64,000 nt of DNA from Azorinus chamasolen (lineage: Eukaryota > Mollusca > Bivalvia > Cardiida > Solecurtidae): contig OY755236.1 in assembly GCA_963576725.1 (NCBI GenBank), positions 66,389,379 through 66,453,378 of the forward strand, in the 5' to 3' direction. This document shows, piece after piece, positions 47,581-62,500 of this stretch. The notes under the pieces were generated by a model. It did no database searches and was not told the origin of the DNA. It saw only the letters and a program-made list of their open reading frames with translations. Both the position numbers and the translations under genes were made by a program. The first letter of the stretch is position 1. Every line of letters begins with the position of its first letter.

Positions 47581-50500
47581 AGGGAGGGGAAACAGGATTT
47601 AGTTTTTAAGCGTGCAACAGCAAAATCATTATTTACTTTAATATATCTGCAAATGAAAAACCGAATGATTTATTAGAGTCGATTTAATGCTTAAGTGAAT
47701 TCATCTTTAACACGATCCACACCTCTACAAACAACTTTGATACTGATCAGTCTTTGAAAAACTCGCTATCAAATCAGGATCCAAACTGACACTCGTATTA
47801 TTTGAAGGAAAAGACAATATAACTCACGTATTGAAAATCGAAGCAGAGCAGTTTTATAAGTGGAGCAACACTTACTCAGCAGTGTAAAGTATAGTTCAGG
47901 GTGACGGGGACATTATCGCTGTGTATGACAATACACTGAACCCCCGATAGTTCGAACACTAAAACAAGTATCATTATCGATCTTTAAGACAGGTGGTAGC
48001 TTAATACAGGGTGAAAAGTCATGCTCATAGAGGAGATTTCTGCACTTGTAACCTGCAATAAACAACCACATGCCTATAAAGACATAACTTCTTCATTACT
48101 AAAATTTCGTAGTATCGAATGTTGACTGTATGTTTATATGCTGATGATATCTCCACACTAGTGGCGTTCACATACGACGTTGGCACACTAACTCAGTAGG
48201 ACTTCAGTGGTATTAAATAGTACAGATGTGAAGTGACGAAATGAACTTACAAACGGAGGTTGAAATAGATGTTACAGACCAGGTAGGACAATTCGTTAAT
48301 GGCGTTTTAAATTGTTGTTTAACCTTTATAGCTTTTTATAAAAAACCAAACTATCTATACCCATCTGAGAAGAATCTCATAACATTTAACTCATTAGCTG
48401 TCAATGGTGCATCTGGGATTACCTACATGCAAACAGTTTTGATCCAGATGAGATGCCGAGTAACTCGGCGTCTCATCAGTATCCAAACTGTTTGTTACTG
48501 TGGTAATGTTTTTTTTAAAGAAAATGGGAGAAATAAATAAACAAAAAGAACGATGAAAGAGATATAATTAAAATGCTGCCATTAACATTAGTTCACTGCG
48601 GCCAAATCTATGATTGTCATGCACACATTATGGATCTAAATGTAATTAATATTTATGCAAGAAATAATGACATCATGAAAATTGATGAAATGATTTTATA
48701 ATTGCACTGTGAACTAGGGATTTTTTTTATCATTACACAGTCTGCAGAATATGTTCTGTTTTATTTCAAAAGCAAACAAAAGCATTCTGCATCTAGATGT
48801 TTATACAGTAACGTCATTCAAGTTGCATAGTGAAAACATATATTTTATTATGAATCATCAACTATCATCTTATAAATGTTCGCGATAATTTTTCAGTTTA
48901 TGTCACACTGTTAAATGAATTAATCCCGAAATACGCACAGTCGTACATGTATTTTAATCGAATCTTATCGTAGAATGTTTTAAATGTAGGCTACCTCTTA
49001 ATTATTTATGCATAAAGCAGATACAATTTATGAATGGAGTAAAATAGAAACTATCTTAAGTGACCTTACATTTATAATAGGAGTCTTTATAGAACATATA
49101 ATTGCTTAATTCAGGCCGAAAGTAAAGCAGAAAACTCCGAATATGAGGATTCAGTGTTACTTCCAACCTGCCTTAAGCTACCACCGGCCTTGAATACCTG
49201 TAATCAAACAACTTAATGGTCGCTTAAGACAAGTTTTACTGTATTTTGACATTATATTATAAATACGTGATAATGGTGCAACTTGTTTTAAAGTATTATT
49301 GGGTTCTTAAGAGACATTGTTTCGTAGGTCACCGTGTTCTCCTAGGATATGTGTTTATTAGTAAGATGAATGTAATATACTCGAATCAATATCATATTAT
49401 GTATAACAAAATACTTTCACTGACCGACGGTCTTACTGTAAGTGTGTTAGGTACCTTCTGTATTTTAACCATCCTACGCACTGGATTGTCAAAAAGATAT
49501 TTGACCCCGATTACCCCTTTAACCCATTACCTCATAGGCTATTTTTAGATACAACCTCTTTGAAGAAATCTACCGAAAAGGAGCATTAACTAGAGAAAAG
49601 GAAACATTTAGATTTTGTATTCTATCCTGTATGAACCATCTGATCAGGGTCTACTCTTTTTGCCTATGAAATGGTTAAAAAATCTGACTACAATTTTCAC
49701 CAATACAAAAAGATGTGTACATATACCATAAAAACTTCAGCTAATACATACTCGTGATGTCTATATTACTTACATGAATATGCATCAGGGAAATAGTTAA
49801 CGAGGAATCTTTTACAGTTGTAAACTGATTCCAGATTATTAACCCTTTCCCTCATATTGACGACTTTTGACGACTCTATAAAACTCTCTTTGTGAAACCA
49901 TTGTGATAAATAGAGCATTTGCTCCTATAGGAGCAAATGCTCTATTTATCACAATGGTTTCAAACTACAAAGTTCTAATGATTTCCTTTTCTCTAGTTAA
50001 TGCTCCTTTTCGGTAGATTTATTCAAAAAGGTTGCCACTAAAAATAGCCTATGGGGTAATGGGTTAAACAACACGAATATTTTGAAACGCTTTATTGTAC
50101 TACATCGAGCTATACTAGTATATACGAGCCTTACGAGGGCAGGTTTTACGTTCAGATTGTAGGGCGGTTTTCCAAATATGTTTGAGATAAAAAATTCAGA
50201 TTGTTTCTGTGATGGACAATGAACGCAATTACATAGTGTTAGCCCATTTAATCCTTACAGTGCTGAATTTTTAAACTGACTATTCCAAAATAATTCAAAC
50301 AGGACAATGGTGAATATTTAGGGATTTTTCTACAGAAAAGTGTAACATGAAAAACAGTGCAGACCCTGATGAGATGTCTCTAGGAACATCTCATCTTGGT
50401 CTACACTGTTTGCAAAGGAAGTAGTGACTCGTTTCCCGCACTGTAGTGATTAACCCATTCCCTCATATTGACGACTTTTGACGAATCTGTAAAAGTCATT

Positions 50501-53500
50501 TTGTGAAACCATTGTGATAAATAGAGCATTTGCTCCTATAGGAGCAAATGCTCTATTCATCACAATGGTTTCAAACTACCAAATTCTAAATTTTTTCTTT
50601 TCTTTAGTTAATGCTCCTTTTCGGTAGGTTTGTTCAAAGAGGTTGGATTTAAAAATAGTCTATGAGGAAATGGGTTGAACTTTAATCTTTTGAATGATTA
50701 AAGCTATCTCCTTCCTTTCTGAATATAAGTTAGCAACACGTACCAATCAATATATCACCGATGAGCTCTTTGATCTTGGTCTATACTGTTTGCAAATATC
50801 CTAAAGATTCGGGTCCCGCACATAAGGGTTAAATTTCATTTTCTATGTGCACTTGCCATAAAGTTATAATGAATATTTTTATAGTTCTCTGATCGGGGTC
50901 TGCATGCTTGGCCTAGGCCTCCATGTAGGGATACTAGACATGCATGAGTGGGGTGTTTCTATTCGCCTCTGTTTTCTATTAACCATTTCCCTCATATAAA
51001 CAGTTTATCGCGTATTTGCAAACATAGTAGATCCAGATCAGACGAGTCCTATTGGAGCCGTCTGATCTGTGTCTGTCCTGTTTGCTTATGAAATTACATA
51101 TATCTTATGCTACATTTTCTACCAATACCAAACATCATACGTTCAAATTCAACTAGTAAATTTTCATTGTGTCATTATTTCTTACATGAATATTCAAAAG
51201 CTACAGGGAAAAAATGTCTACTTCTGTGACAGATGAGACAACAGAGTTAAACCACACCACTCATCCCACTTTTTGCACGTCTGTACTTTTGTTTTAGTTT
51301 TGGATAGTGTTTCACACATACAGTGCCGACCATATTTACATGGTTTAAATCAAACTTGGTATAAGATACGCGTGGCTCACTATTGTAAGATATATAGTTA
51401 TAACACACGTGCACTTGCAAAACGCAAATATCAAGAACACACTAATTTTCATAACTTTAGGGACACATGGGGCATATTACGGTGATGGCTCATTTTATGC
51501 TGATCTGTATATTTATATATATTTCTGTGTGTAATTGCAGGAAGCATATTCCGACCTAACTGATGGTCCTGCTGGTTCGCCAAAACTGCTCACAATGGAG
51601 GAAAAGTGGCAAATTATTTTCAATGAGGTTAGTGATGCAGTAAGATCTCTGTAAAGCGAAAACCCAAAGACAATGTCATTGTCAATCTTTCAGAAATGTG
51701 AAAGCTTAACCCTTTCCCTCGTATAAACGCTTTTTCAGGCCTTTGCCAACAGAGCAGACCCAGATCAGGCGACTTCTATAAGAGCCGTCTACTCAGGGGT
51801 CTATACTGTTTACTTATGGAAAATATAGATCTGCTTCTACAGTTTCTCTTATGGTAAAACATTCCCTTAATAGTTAATATTCGTGCGGTCATTGGTTAAT
51901 TCTTACATAAATATTGACGAGGTAAAGGTTTAATGCAGGACTAAATTAATACAAAATGTCGTCCTTGATACCTACATCTTTATTATGTTAACCCTTTCCC
52001 TGTTCTGTGTGTATTCCAAATTTCGATACCTACTGAATATTCATGGACGAAATAGTTGTTAAGAAAAATGGAAGGTGGAATATTGTAGCCATTTTAGAAA
52101 GTAAAAAAAACATATTCCAGATTCCATTAGCAAACAGAGCAGACCCTGATCAGATGGCTCCTATAGGAGCCGTCTGATCTGGGTCTACCCTGATTGCAAA
52201 TGCGTGAAAACACGTTTATATGAAGGGACGGATTAAGGTTCTTCTGTTACTTTACAGACCCCAATTTATTGTGCTAAACATTGTGTTTGGATGCCGGTGG
52301 AACATCTAGCAAACTGATATCCAAATTGTCCCATGTGATATTAATATTTAGTATACGGACATGTTACAATCTAATGATGTTTATATGCATTATTCTTAAA
52401 ATTCAATACCGTTCATTGTGCTGCAAACATTTAATTATCGAAGACGTTCGCTTGATTTTAGGTTAGCTATAAATATCCCGTTTAACTCTTTACACGCTAG
52501 CGACGATTTGTGATCACCTATGCAAACACTTTCGATCCAGATGAGGCTCCGAGTAGCTCGGTGTCTCATCAGGATCTAGACTCTTTGACATTCTGATAGT
52601 ATTCATGAAAACTATTTGAAAAGAAAAGTCAACAATGAAAATTGTGGTAGACGACAAAATTTGCAGATGGCATTTAAAAAAGAGTAAAGACATAAACAAA
52701 ATATGCTTTTTGTCAAGTCATGTACATGTATATTGTTTGATAAAACTCAACCCGGTCTTGTTCACATTTAAATGTTAATGTAATGTACATGCAGGTGTAA
52801 CGACGCATGCAACATCTTGGGTGTGATATAACATTTGGAAAGTGTAGTCTCCTTTGAAATTATCAATTATAAAAGTACTTATACCAGAGGTTAACCCTTC
52901 TCTTCACTATGTGTACAAGTATATCGCTGTGCAATCACTGTTGTGGACTGCACTGGTTGCACAATCAACTTGTAAATAGTGCAGACCCTGGTGAGACAGC
53001 TCCTGTAGGAGCTGTCTCATCTGGGTCTTCACTATTTACAGGTAGGTATATTGACGTGAATAGCAAGCGAAGGGTTAAATAGGTGTTTGTGCATCACTGG
53101 AGGAAAGGGTATTAACGTGTGTTAGATCTAGATCCAGATAAGACGACCAGTATCATAGCTATCTGACTATATCAAAGTATACGTTGAAAACAATCTCTAA
53201 CAATATGAGCAGACGACATACAAAATCAAATAATGCAACAGTACAGTAAAAACATCTCTACAACACCAACTCGGAAAGTGTTGGCAAGTGATAGCTTAGG
53301 TCAGATAGATCAGATAGCTTCTGCATTGTTTTCGCTCTGTATTAACCCTTTCCCTCATATAAACGTCTTTTCACGCATTTGCAAACAGAAAAGGCCCAGA
53401 CCAGATGGCCCCTATAGAAGCCGCCTGATCAGGGTCTGCTCTGTAAGCTAATGGAATTTGAAAGATATGCTTCTTTAATTTCTGAAAAGGCTACCGTGTT

Positions 53501-56500
53501 TCATCTTTTATACTTTGTTGTAACTATATTTCCATGAACATTCAGCAGATATCGAAATTTGTAATAAAAATAGAACAGGGAAAGGGTAAAACAGTAAACT
53601 GCCTTTTAACCTTTTCCCACATACAAACGCCTTTTCACGCCTTTGCAAACAGAGTAGACCCAGGTTAGACATTTGCTGTAGGAGCGGTCTGACCAAGATC
53701 TGTTCTATTTACTTATGAAATCGTGAGACATCTGATTAATTAATTTCTACCAATACCAAACCACCCTGTGTACATATGCCTTGAAGTTTATAAAAATCCA
53801 GGTAATAATGAACCAAGAAAGGTTAAAGAAATTCATACTGTCCCCTTAGGTAACAGCTTTAGAGAAGTTTTGCATTATTATTATTATTATAATACGTTAG
53901 TTGTATCCTCTCTTCCTGCATATTGATTAAAAAAACATTATACCAAATTTTATCACTGAAGCATTTCGATCAAATCTTATATGCAGTAGGATTTTTCCTA
54001 AGCGGTCATTCATTTATTGAACATAGGAGGCTTTAAAAAGCAGGTGGTTGCCTACTGCAGGTCAAAAATTATGCAGAAAGCTCCTACAGATGCTTTCTGA
54101 TTTACTTTTGACCTGCATTAAGCTACCACCTGCATTACAGACCCATAATTAGACCTCTCTTTTAATGGCCGCTGAAGACAGATTCTACTGTACTCGGCTC
54201 ACTCACATTACAGGTTAGAGTTACTGTAACACTACACAGTAAAATATCATTCTGATAATACAGTAAAAACTCGCTACTTCGACATTTTAGTAATGAATAA
54301 TTGCTGCCCTTCTAGACAGGTTGCTGCTTAATGCAGGGTGAAAGTCATGCAGAAAGCTCCTACTGGAGCTTTCTGCATGACGTTCACCCTGTATTAAGCT
54401 GCCACCTGTCCCCAAAGCCAATAATGAGACTTGTTTTAGTGTTCGAACTATCGGGGAGTCAGTGTACCTATATAGTTACCTGTGAAACATGATATTACAG
54501 ATCGTCCTACCCCTATATAGAAAATAAACCGTGTTCTTTGATAATAAGTGAATATCATATTTTCAAATAAGATACAGCGGTTTGTTTGAATCTTGATCGG
54601 ACTTTGATTTCCCGATTTTTTATCAATCGGTAGACAAATATGCTGACATTTTCTGCCTTAAGATATATAGAACATATTCGCCACGAATAGAATAGGGTGT
54701 TTAAAAATAAGTTGCCTATACTTAGCTCATATCTTAACAAGATGTATGATAAGTTATTTGAACCATTTACGTGTTAATTAAATCGTGCCAATTTCTTGAT
54801 GTACCCTACCACTGTAAAGTACTTTTTCGCTGCCAAATAGTGTCGTCTGCAAACAATGTCGTCTGCTAAAAGGTCGTCTGCTACAAGTTTCGTTCGTTTT
54901 AATTGTCTCCTTTTTTTTTTATTAAAAACATATATCCACAGTGACTAACAGATTAGATCTAATGAGACGCCACGTTACTCTGCGTCTCATTTAGACCCAA
55001 ACTGTTTGCATACGGCATTGGCAGCAACAGAAATAATATCATGCTCAATAAATCTGACCGTATGCATACTATTAGCGAACATATAAATAGCATTGGTAAT
55101 AGAGTTGATACAGATGAGACGCCAAACGCGCTCATTCACTCTTCAGGATCCAAATCCTTTGACACATTTCGTGTTTGGGAAATGAACTTTATGATAATTT
55201 CTGTATTAGTAAAAACCTGGTACTACGAACTTTTAGTAATTAATAATTTATGTTTGTGTGGGCAGGTGGCTGCTGAATGCAGGGTGAAAGTCATGCAGAA
55301 AGCTCTAGGAGCTTTCTGCATGACTTTCTCCCTGCATTAAGCTGCAACCTGTGTTAAAGATCAATAATGGTACGTATTTGAGAGTTCGAATAATCTAGTT
55401 TTCACTGTATTACTAAAGCAGGTGACAATTCAACACATGTTAATATTTTATTTATAATATAACTATGAGTAACTCGCATTAAGGTTAGTTTGTTAGCAAA
55501 CCGTTTCATTTTCTACTTTAAGTAGTTGTTTTACAATTGTAACATAACCATCATTAGCTTCTTGAATGACATCTTCTGGTAGGTAGCACTACTTGACATT
55601 TCGTGATGTGTTTGATTTTATTTACTTTTGGCCTAGCGTAAGCAGCCTCCTGAGCCTGGGAATCAGTCGTTACTAGTAACGACTCTCTATTATTTCCTTG
55701 GAAGTCTGTTCCAAAGAGGACCTTTCTGCATTAGTTTCGATCTACATTAAGCTCACGTATCCTGACTGACTGACTGACTGATTTACTAACTGACTGACTG
55801 ACTGAATGAATGTTCACGTGTTGCATGGCGCCCTATACCAGTACCAACATTACTTGAATTGTTCTTTCAGAAAACTCGTGCTCCTATCTATGCCGTAGGT
55901 CAGTATGTTGAGTACTTGACGCAGTACGTTGATGGAAAGAGTGTGGCTGTCACAGATAAGGACCGAATCAGCCCCATCTCCTATTTGCTCCGGAAGCTCA
56001 AACTAGACCTGAAAATGTCATATGACAGGTAGTTACAAATTGTTACGGCTTACATTTTGGTCCTTGATATAATATAGTCTGGGTCCGTTGTCCAAGGTTT
56101 TAAACCTGAATCTGAGATCCTTCTCAAGCACGTGAATTATCTCAGACTCAAGAAGACAGTTTTATAACATCGGGGCCAGATCTGACTAGGTTAGACCGGG
56201 TTATATCCCGTGATTTGTCTGGATCAGACCAGGTCTAACCCACCTCAGCAAGCAGTGGTATAACCAGAATCAATGAACTATGAAATGAGGTTTATTCACT
56301 CGCTGCGGTTATCTACCTTGAACAGCGTTATCGCTGCAATTTCCAGTGGCCCTCGTATAAACCCCCTTTTCGCGCGCTTGCAGAGTGGATCCAGATCAGA
56401 CGACTCATATAAGAGCTGCATGGTCAGGGTCTGCTCTGTTTTCTTATGAACTTATAATGTATCTTTCAATTACATGTATATTTAAGACAGACATGCAGCT

Positions 56501-59500
56501 AATGACGTTTTCTGCATTAAAAGTGAAATTGTTTCTTAAAAGTATACTTATATGTTGCTATGTATTATCACAGCTTCGTGGAAGAGTTTCTTAAACCGAA
56601 GAATGGCGGCATGGCGTTGCTGGTAAAACTTTTGAAGTTCATACAGAACACAGGGATCCAGCAGTCTGGGTCGGCCAACAAGACCCAACTGAAGAACTAC
56701 AAGAAAACACTGGTATAGAAACGTGTCTGTTTTCTTATTGTCCATCAAACTCTTATTCACTTGTATTTTCTTCAACGTAATCTCATTTTTTTCTTTTTTT
56801 TATGTGTGTTAATTTCCTTCTATATTTCTTTATCAATTTAGTCCCTAACATCATCATTCTTTCTTTTGAAAATACTACATTTTAATTCAGTTTTTAATTT
56901 ATAAATAGGTTTGAGGTAAGTTATGTTACAAGGAAACAAGGAAAACGAACCTGTGGGTAAGATTGCTGAACTCTTATCTCTTTCAACATGAAATGAATGT
57001 CGGCTGCAGATAGATACGTCGTCTGCTACAATTCTAAACGTACATTTCCACCCATTTCTTTTAAAATAAATAATGTTTGGGTATCTACCAGTTTGGATCC
57101 TGATGAGACGCCTGGTGTTTTAATGCCAGTACATGAATATGAATGCAAAAACAATTAGTACTTAACACGCCAATGGTGAATGGAGAAATAACGATTTCAT
57201 TCCAGTGGTTGGTCCTGTTTTCGGAGTTAAGATGAGAAGTAAGTCAGATCACAAGGCCAGTAATAACATCTCATCTACGAACCTCGATACAATACAGTAA
57301 AACCCCTCTTAGCCGGAATTCCAGTAGAGAAGAATTTAGATACTCGATGAGATTTCTGCAAGACTTTTACCTTGTATTAAGCTGCCATCTGTCTCAAAGA
57401 CCGATCTTTATACTAGATTGAACGCCCGGTTTAGATAAAAACACTGGAATGAAATCATTGTATGTCTTTTAACCCTTATCTACTGAATGAAGAAAACTGG
57501 CTCCTCCCTTTCTTACTTAAACAAAAAAGTTGCATCAAACTGACGAACATGGTTTTTATGATAAACAGTGCAGACCCCAAGAAACTCTTTGATCTGGTCT
57601 ACGTTGTATATACTCTATTTCCGCGCATTTATAGTAAAACGTCGTCAGTGACAAGCTTCACATTTCCTACAAAAGTTACGCATTATGCAATGTCATCGGA
57701 CGTACTCTTTATGTTACAGTTAGCTATTACATTAATCACGATAGTACATGCAGTAGGTCATTTTAGAAAACAATTTATGTTTGCATAAAATAGACTATTA
57801 AAAGTTATTATCATACACCATTGAAACATTTTATTGGATGCAATTCTTGAATTTCATTAAGAAGGTCTCCAGAGTAAACGTAGGCAGTAACCACATGCAA
57901 ATGTTACGTGCAAGTCACAGAAATTCATCGATCTCGTGGTATTTTGCTTCAATATAACATGTACCTGACATTTATCTGAATGAGAAATGTAACGGACAGT
58001 GTGATGGTGGAATAAGGGGCTACCCACTCTCAGGTTGGAGAAGCCCATGGCGTGCATCACACTGTTACCCCTCAGTAGAGCGAGGACGAGGTTTCAGCAG
58101 CGTGGCGCACCATTAATGCGGCATGGGGTGGAAGAAAGATGATAACCGAGTTTCACAGAAACTGTTTTGCGACGGTAACCCAGCTTGGCCTTCGCATCTG
58201 GGGTCAATGTTTCCACGCAAACTATCCCATTCAATGCTGTACAAAGGTCTTCAATCAAGAGAACCGTGTATATGTGCTCCGCTGTCTGGGAGCCACCGCC
58301 GGATACGATATGCGTTGGTCATGGACTAACATGGCTGATCTAGAGAGGACTGGCGACCTGTCCCATTCACGTATTAGTTCATGTACTGTATAGACTATAC
58401 AGATAGGTGTGCTAGAACACTGTGAAGGCCAGCAGGGGAGAGAATCCACACAGCCAACATTTCTGAATATGACTGCTATAGAGGCAGCTGTGTGATAGTC
58501 TGGGGCGGAAACTTCCGGGATGTACGTACCAGCGGTATAGAGATGAGATTCTGGATACCCATATTATGCTGTATACTGGTGTATAGTGGGTAATGGGTGC
58601 AGTTGAGAATGGACGCATATGCTCGTCCTCATATTGCCCATGTCTTTGCAATAGTCCACGCAAAGGGAAGTCATTGTATGTCAATGAATATGGATTGGCT
58701 AGCCCGATGCCCCAACTACAATCCCATCGTTCATGTATAGAATGGGCTGCAGGTTCAAAATTCAGTCTACTAGGTCCAGTCAAAAGCTTCCCAGGAGTAT
58801 AGCGGTGTCGTGCTGATCTATAAATGGAACGATATCTCACAAAGGACCATCAGAAACCTGGTGGGTAGCTTGAGGAGGTGTTGTTAACATCAACTGATAA
58901 TATACCCGATGTTTTTAATCCCATAGCAGTTTACTACGTCGCGTGTTTGGCTAAAGCTTGTGTCATAATATTATAGTAAATTCTTTTCGTAAAAACAATT
59001 TTTAAAGAACACTCATGTAATATATCTTAATGCTATAGCTGCCATAAACGAATCCGAACTAACTTTTACCATTTGGGTCCACATTAGACGTCGAGTAACT
59101 TGGTATTTCCCTGGGATCCACACGTTGATGCTCTCGTTATTAAATGGAAGAACATGAAAACAATCTACTTTGAAACCTCAATCAGAGACAATAATCTAAG
59201 CATATTATATTCGGTTTGTTGCAACAGTGAAAACCTGTGAACATGATCGAGTGGCTATGGTCTTTGACTGACAATCACTTTGCCTCTCAACCCTGTGGTT
59301 CGAATCCCGGCCTGGACAATTTTCATGTGTAGAAGCCTTCTGTGCAAAGAACAATGCAATGTGTTCCATGTATGGAAAACCCTGACGTATATTCCTGCAC
59401 CTGTACTTAGATGAACGTCGCGATATAATCAAACTACTGTTTAAGCGATGTAAAAACCCGATTTAAATAAAAAAAACATTGATAATTTGCAGCTCTCTAC

Positions 59501-62500
59501 GGACGAATATATGACCACCTTTGGAAATAGTTCAGACCCAGATGAGTCGGCATCATTAAGATTTGAACTGTTTAGCATTCGAAAAGTACAGTGAAACCCC
59601 TCTAAACCGGAATTCTGGTAGAGAAGGATTTAGATATACATTTAGGCAGGTGGCTGCTTAATGCAGGATGAAAGTCATACAGGTTGCTCTTAGAAGAGCT
59701 TTCTGCGTGACTTTCACCATGTATTCAGCTGCCATCTGTCTTCAAGACCGATATTTATACTAAATTGAACGTCCGGTTTAGAGTTTTTTATACTGTATAT
59801 GTTTATAATTGTAGTTTACTTCATTCTATTTGTACAATTAGTGTTTATTTTGTATTAGACAACCAACAGCATTCCAAGCTGTACTTGATACACTTCCTAG
59901 CAGTGCTATACCAATACCGATTGTGATTCTCGTTACAGACAGATGAACATGACTGCCTGTTGTGTATAAAGTTTGCCTTGAGGATTAAGGTAAGCATTTG
60001 TTCTGTTTATCTGCTATTACATATTTCCAAAACCAACCAGGTCATCGGTTAAGCAATAAGTTGTAGCCGTATTGGAATGCATCCTGTTGTTGGCGTTTTC
60101 TGTTTTCTTATCAGGACAGTCCTACGGAAGGTATAGCTGTGAGACGTCATAGTTATGTTTTACGTTTTCATATCAGACAACCCTGTGTAATCTTCTAGCT
60201 GTTAACTATGGTCTGGAAGCTTCTCACTTATGTTTTATGTTTTCTTATCAGACAGCCCTATGTAATCTACTAACGATTATCTATGGTCTAGAAGCTATAG
60301 CTACGAGTCTTCATAGTTATGTTTTTTTTTATCAGACAGCCATTTGTAATCTGGAAACGTTTAACTATGGTTTAGAAACTATAGCTGTGAGACTTCATAG
60401 TTATGTTTTATGTCTTCTTATCAGACAGCCCTATGGAATCTACTAGCTGTTAACTATGGTCTGGAGACTATAGCTACGAGTCTTCTCAGTTCGTTTACCA
60501 AATCCAGAGGAACTGCAATTGAGGTATGCATATTTTGTAGTTAGTTCTGTTGTTGGGTTGGAAACTCTTAACATATTCTTGATAAATCTATTCTGTCGAA
60601 TATTCTAATCAACTGCCAAACTGCTCCGTTCTTATGTTATTGCTGTTATATTGTATGGGCCTTAAAGAGCGTTGCCATATTCCGAATATAATGTATAAAC
60701 ATGTATCACCATTGTAACACCAATTCGATACGTTATCGATTATCCTTTTCCTTTATACAAATCTTTGTCACGCGTTTGACAACAAAGGTGACACGGATCA
60801 GAGTCTGCCCCGTTTGCTTGTGCAATTGTAACAGATCTGACTCTACAGTTTCTACTAATATAAAAACGTGTGTACATATGGCATTATAAGATTTCTGCTA
60901 ATAAATACCCACGGTGCCATAATTTCTGACGTGAACATTCAACATAACAGGGAAAGTGTTAAGAAAGATAATAAACAAAGTTGGGACAATCTAATTCACT
61001 GTTTCCCCTTGTTGTTATAGTTTTGTATAATCATATATAAGTTTCTCTCTATTTTAGATTCTCACTATAACGCTGTCGGTTACCGAAGGGTTCTCAAGAA
61101 CGTTAGACAGTTTCACATACATACAGCTGAAGATTGGGGAACCAGTTCGCTTTAAATCGCTTATAAATATGATGAATATGGACAGTCTGCACAACACAGT
61201 TTTCAAGGTCAGCCATATATATGTATATTTAGTATATAAGCATGAACATTTAGATATGTATGTTTCATGTGTCTGAAACACTGTAAAACTCGATAGTTCG
61301 GAAGAACCGAATTCGTTTTAGACAGGTAACAGTTTAACGATGGTGAAGCCTTTCAACCTGGGTTAAGCTGTGACCTGTCTTAACCCATTACCTCATATGC
61401 TATTTATAGATACAACCTCTTTGAATAAATAAACCGAATAGGAGCATTAACTAGAGAAAAGGAAATTTTTAGAATTTTGTAGTTTGAAACCATTGGGATA
61501 AATAGAGCATTTGCTCCTATGGAGCAAATGCTCTATTTATCACAATGGTTTCATAAAGTGACTATTACAGAGGTGTAGAAAGGTGTATTTATGGAGGAAA
61601 GGGTTAAAGACCGATAATGATATGTACATTGGTGTTCGAACTATCGGAGGGTTACTGTACTCTTATAAGAAGACAACCGCTGGAATGTTTTGTTTGCAAG
61701 TCAAGGTAATTCAAGATGCAATAAACTTTGTTGTTTATTTTATTTGAGAAATTCTCTTATTAGTCAATATTTTGACAATTTTAACAAATGATCAATAACA
61801 TTATATAAGATAATAAGATAAGGCAATAACTAGTGTAGCTTGGCGGACAGTTTAAAGGAGATATAGATATAGATATAAAATAAAATAATGATGCTTGTAG
61901 CAAAATGATATGAGCTTTGAGAAATCATGTGTTTTCATTAAATAGGTTACCCTACCAGTGGCACTGAGCTAGTGGTCATTCGGGACATTCATTTTCTGTA
62001 TATCTGCCTTTCTCTAAACTGTTCTGTCTGCCTTTCTCTAAACTGTTTGATACACTGTTTACAGGTTTCGTGCATGAAGTTCATGAACTGTCTGTTAGAC
62101 GCTGCTCCTAATCTAAACGTCCGAGTGTTCCTCCAACACGAGCTGGGCACTGCGGGCCTTGATGTAAACTTCATGACAAAGGTAAGTGTCCCTTCTATGA
62201 CAGACTCTTGATGCGTATGATATCAAGAATGCATTTGATAACCGTTGGAAACAAGTTCAACCCTTATTTGACTCCGAAATGTTTACATTTCTAAGTGTTG
62301 CAACTAGCCAAACGAAGTGAATACAAGAAATGTAATAAAATACCTCTCGTCCGAACCGACATGTTACAAATGACCAAAACAGTCAGAAGGAAATCAAATA
62401 TAATAACGTCAATTCAGCTCACTACTAGTAACTGTACAAATAATCTGTCCGTCCGTGTTACACAATAACGTCACCTACATACAACAAGACAAATATTCTG

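Noticed and set aside
57462..57788. 108-residue frame
   Set aside because: Its first part is a family G MITE fragment and the remainder has no domain.
60237..60446. Separate 69-residue coding region
   Set aside because: It is read through the degenerate exon 7 copies, including their pyrimidine tracts and AGs, and it leaves the real exon's frame.
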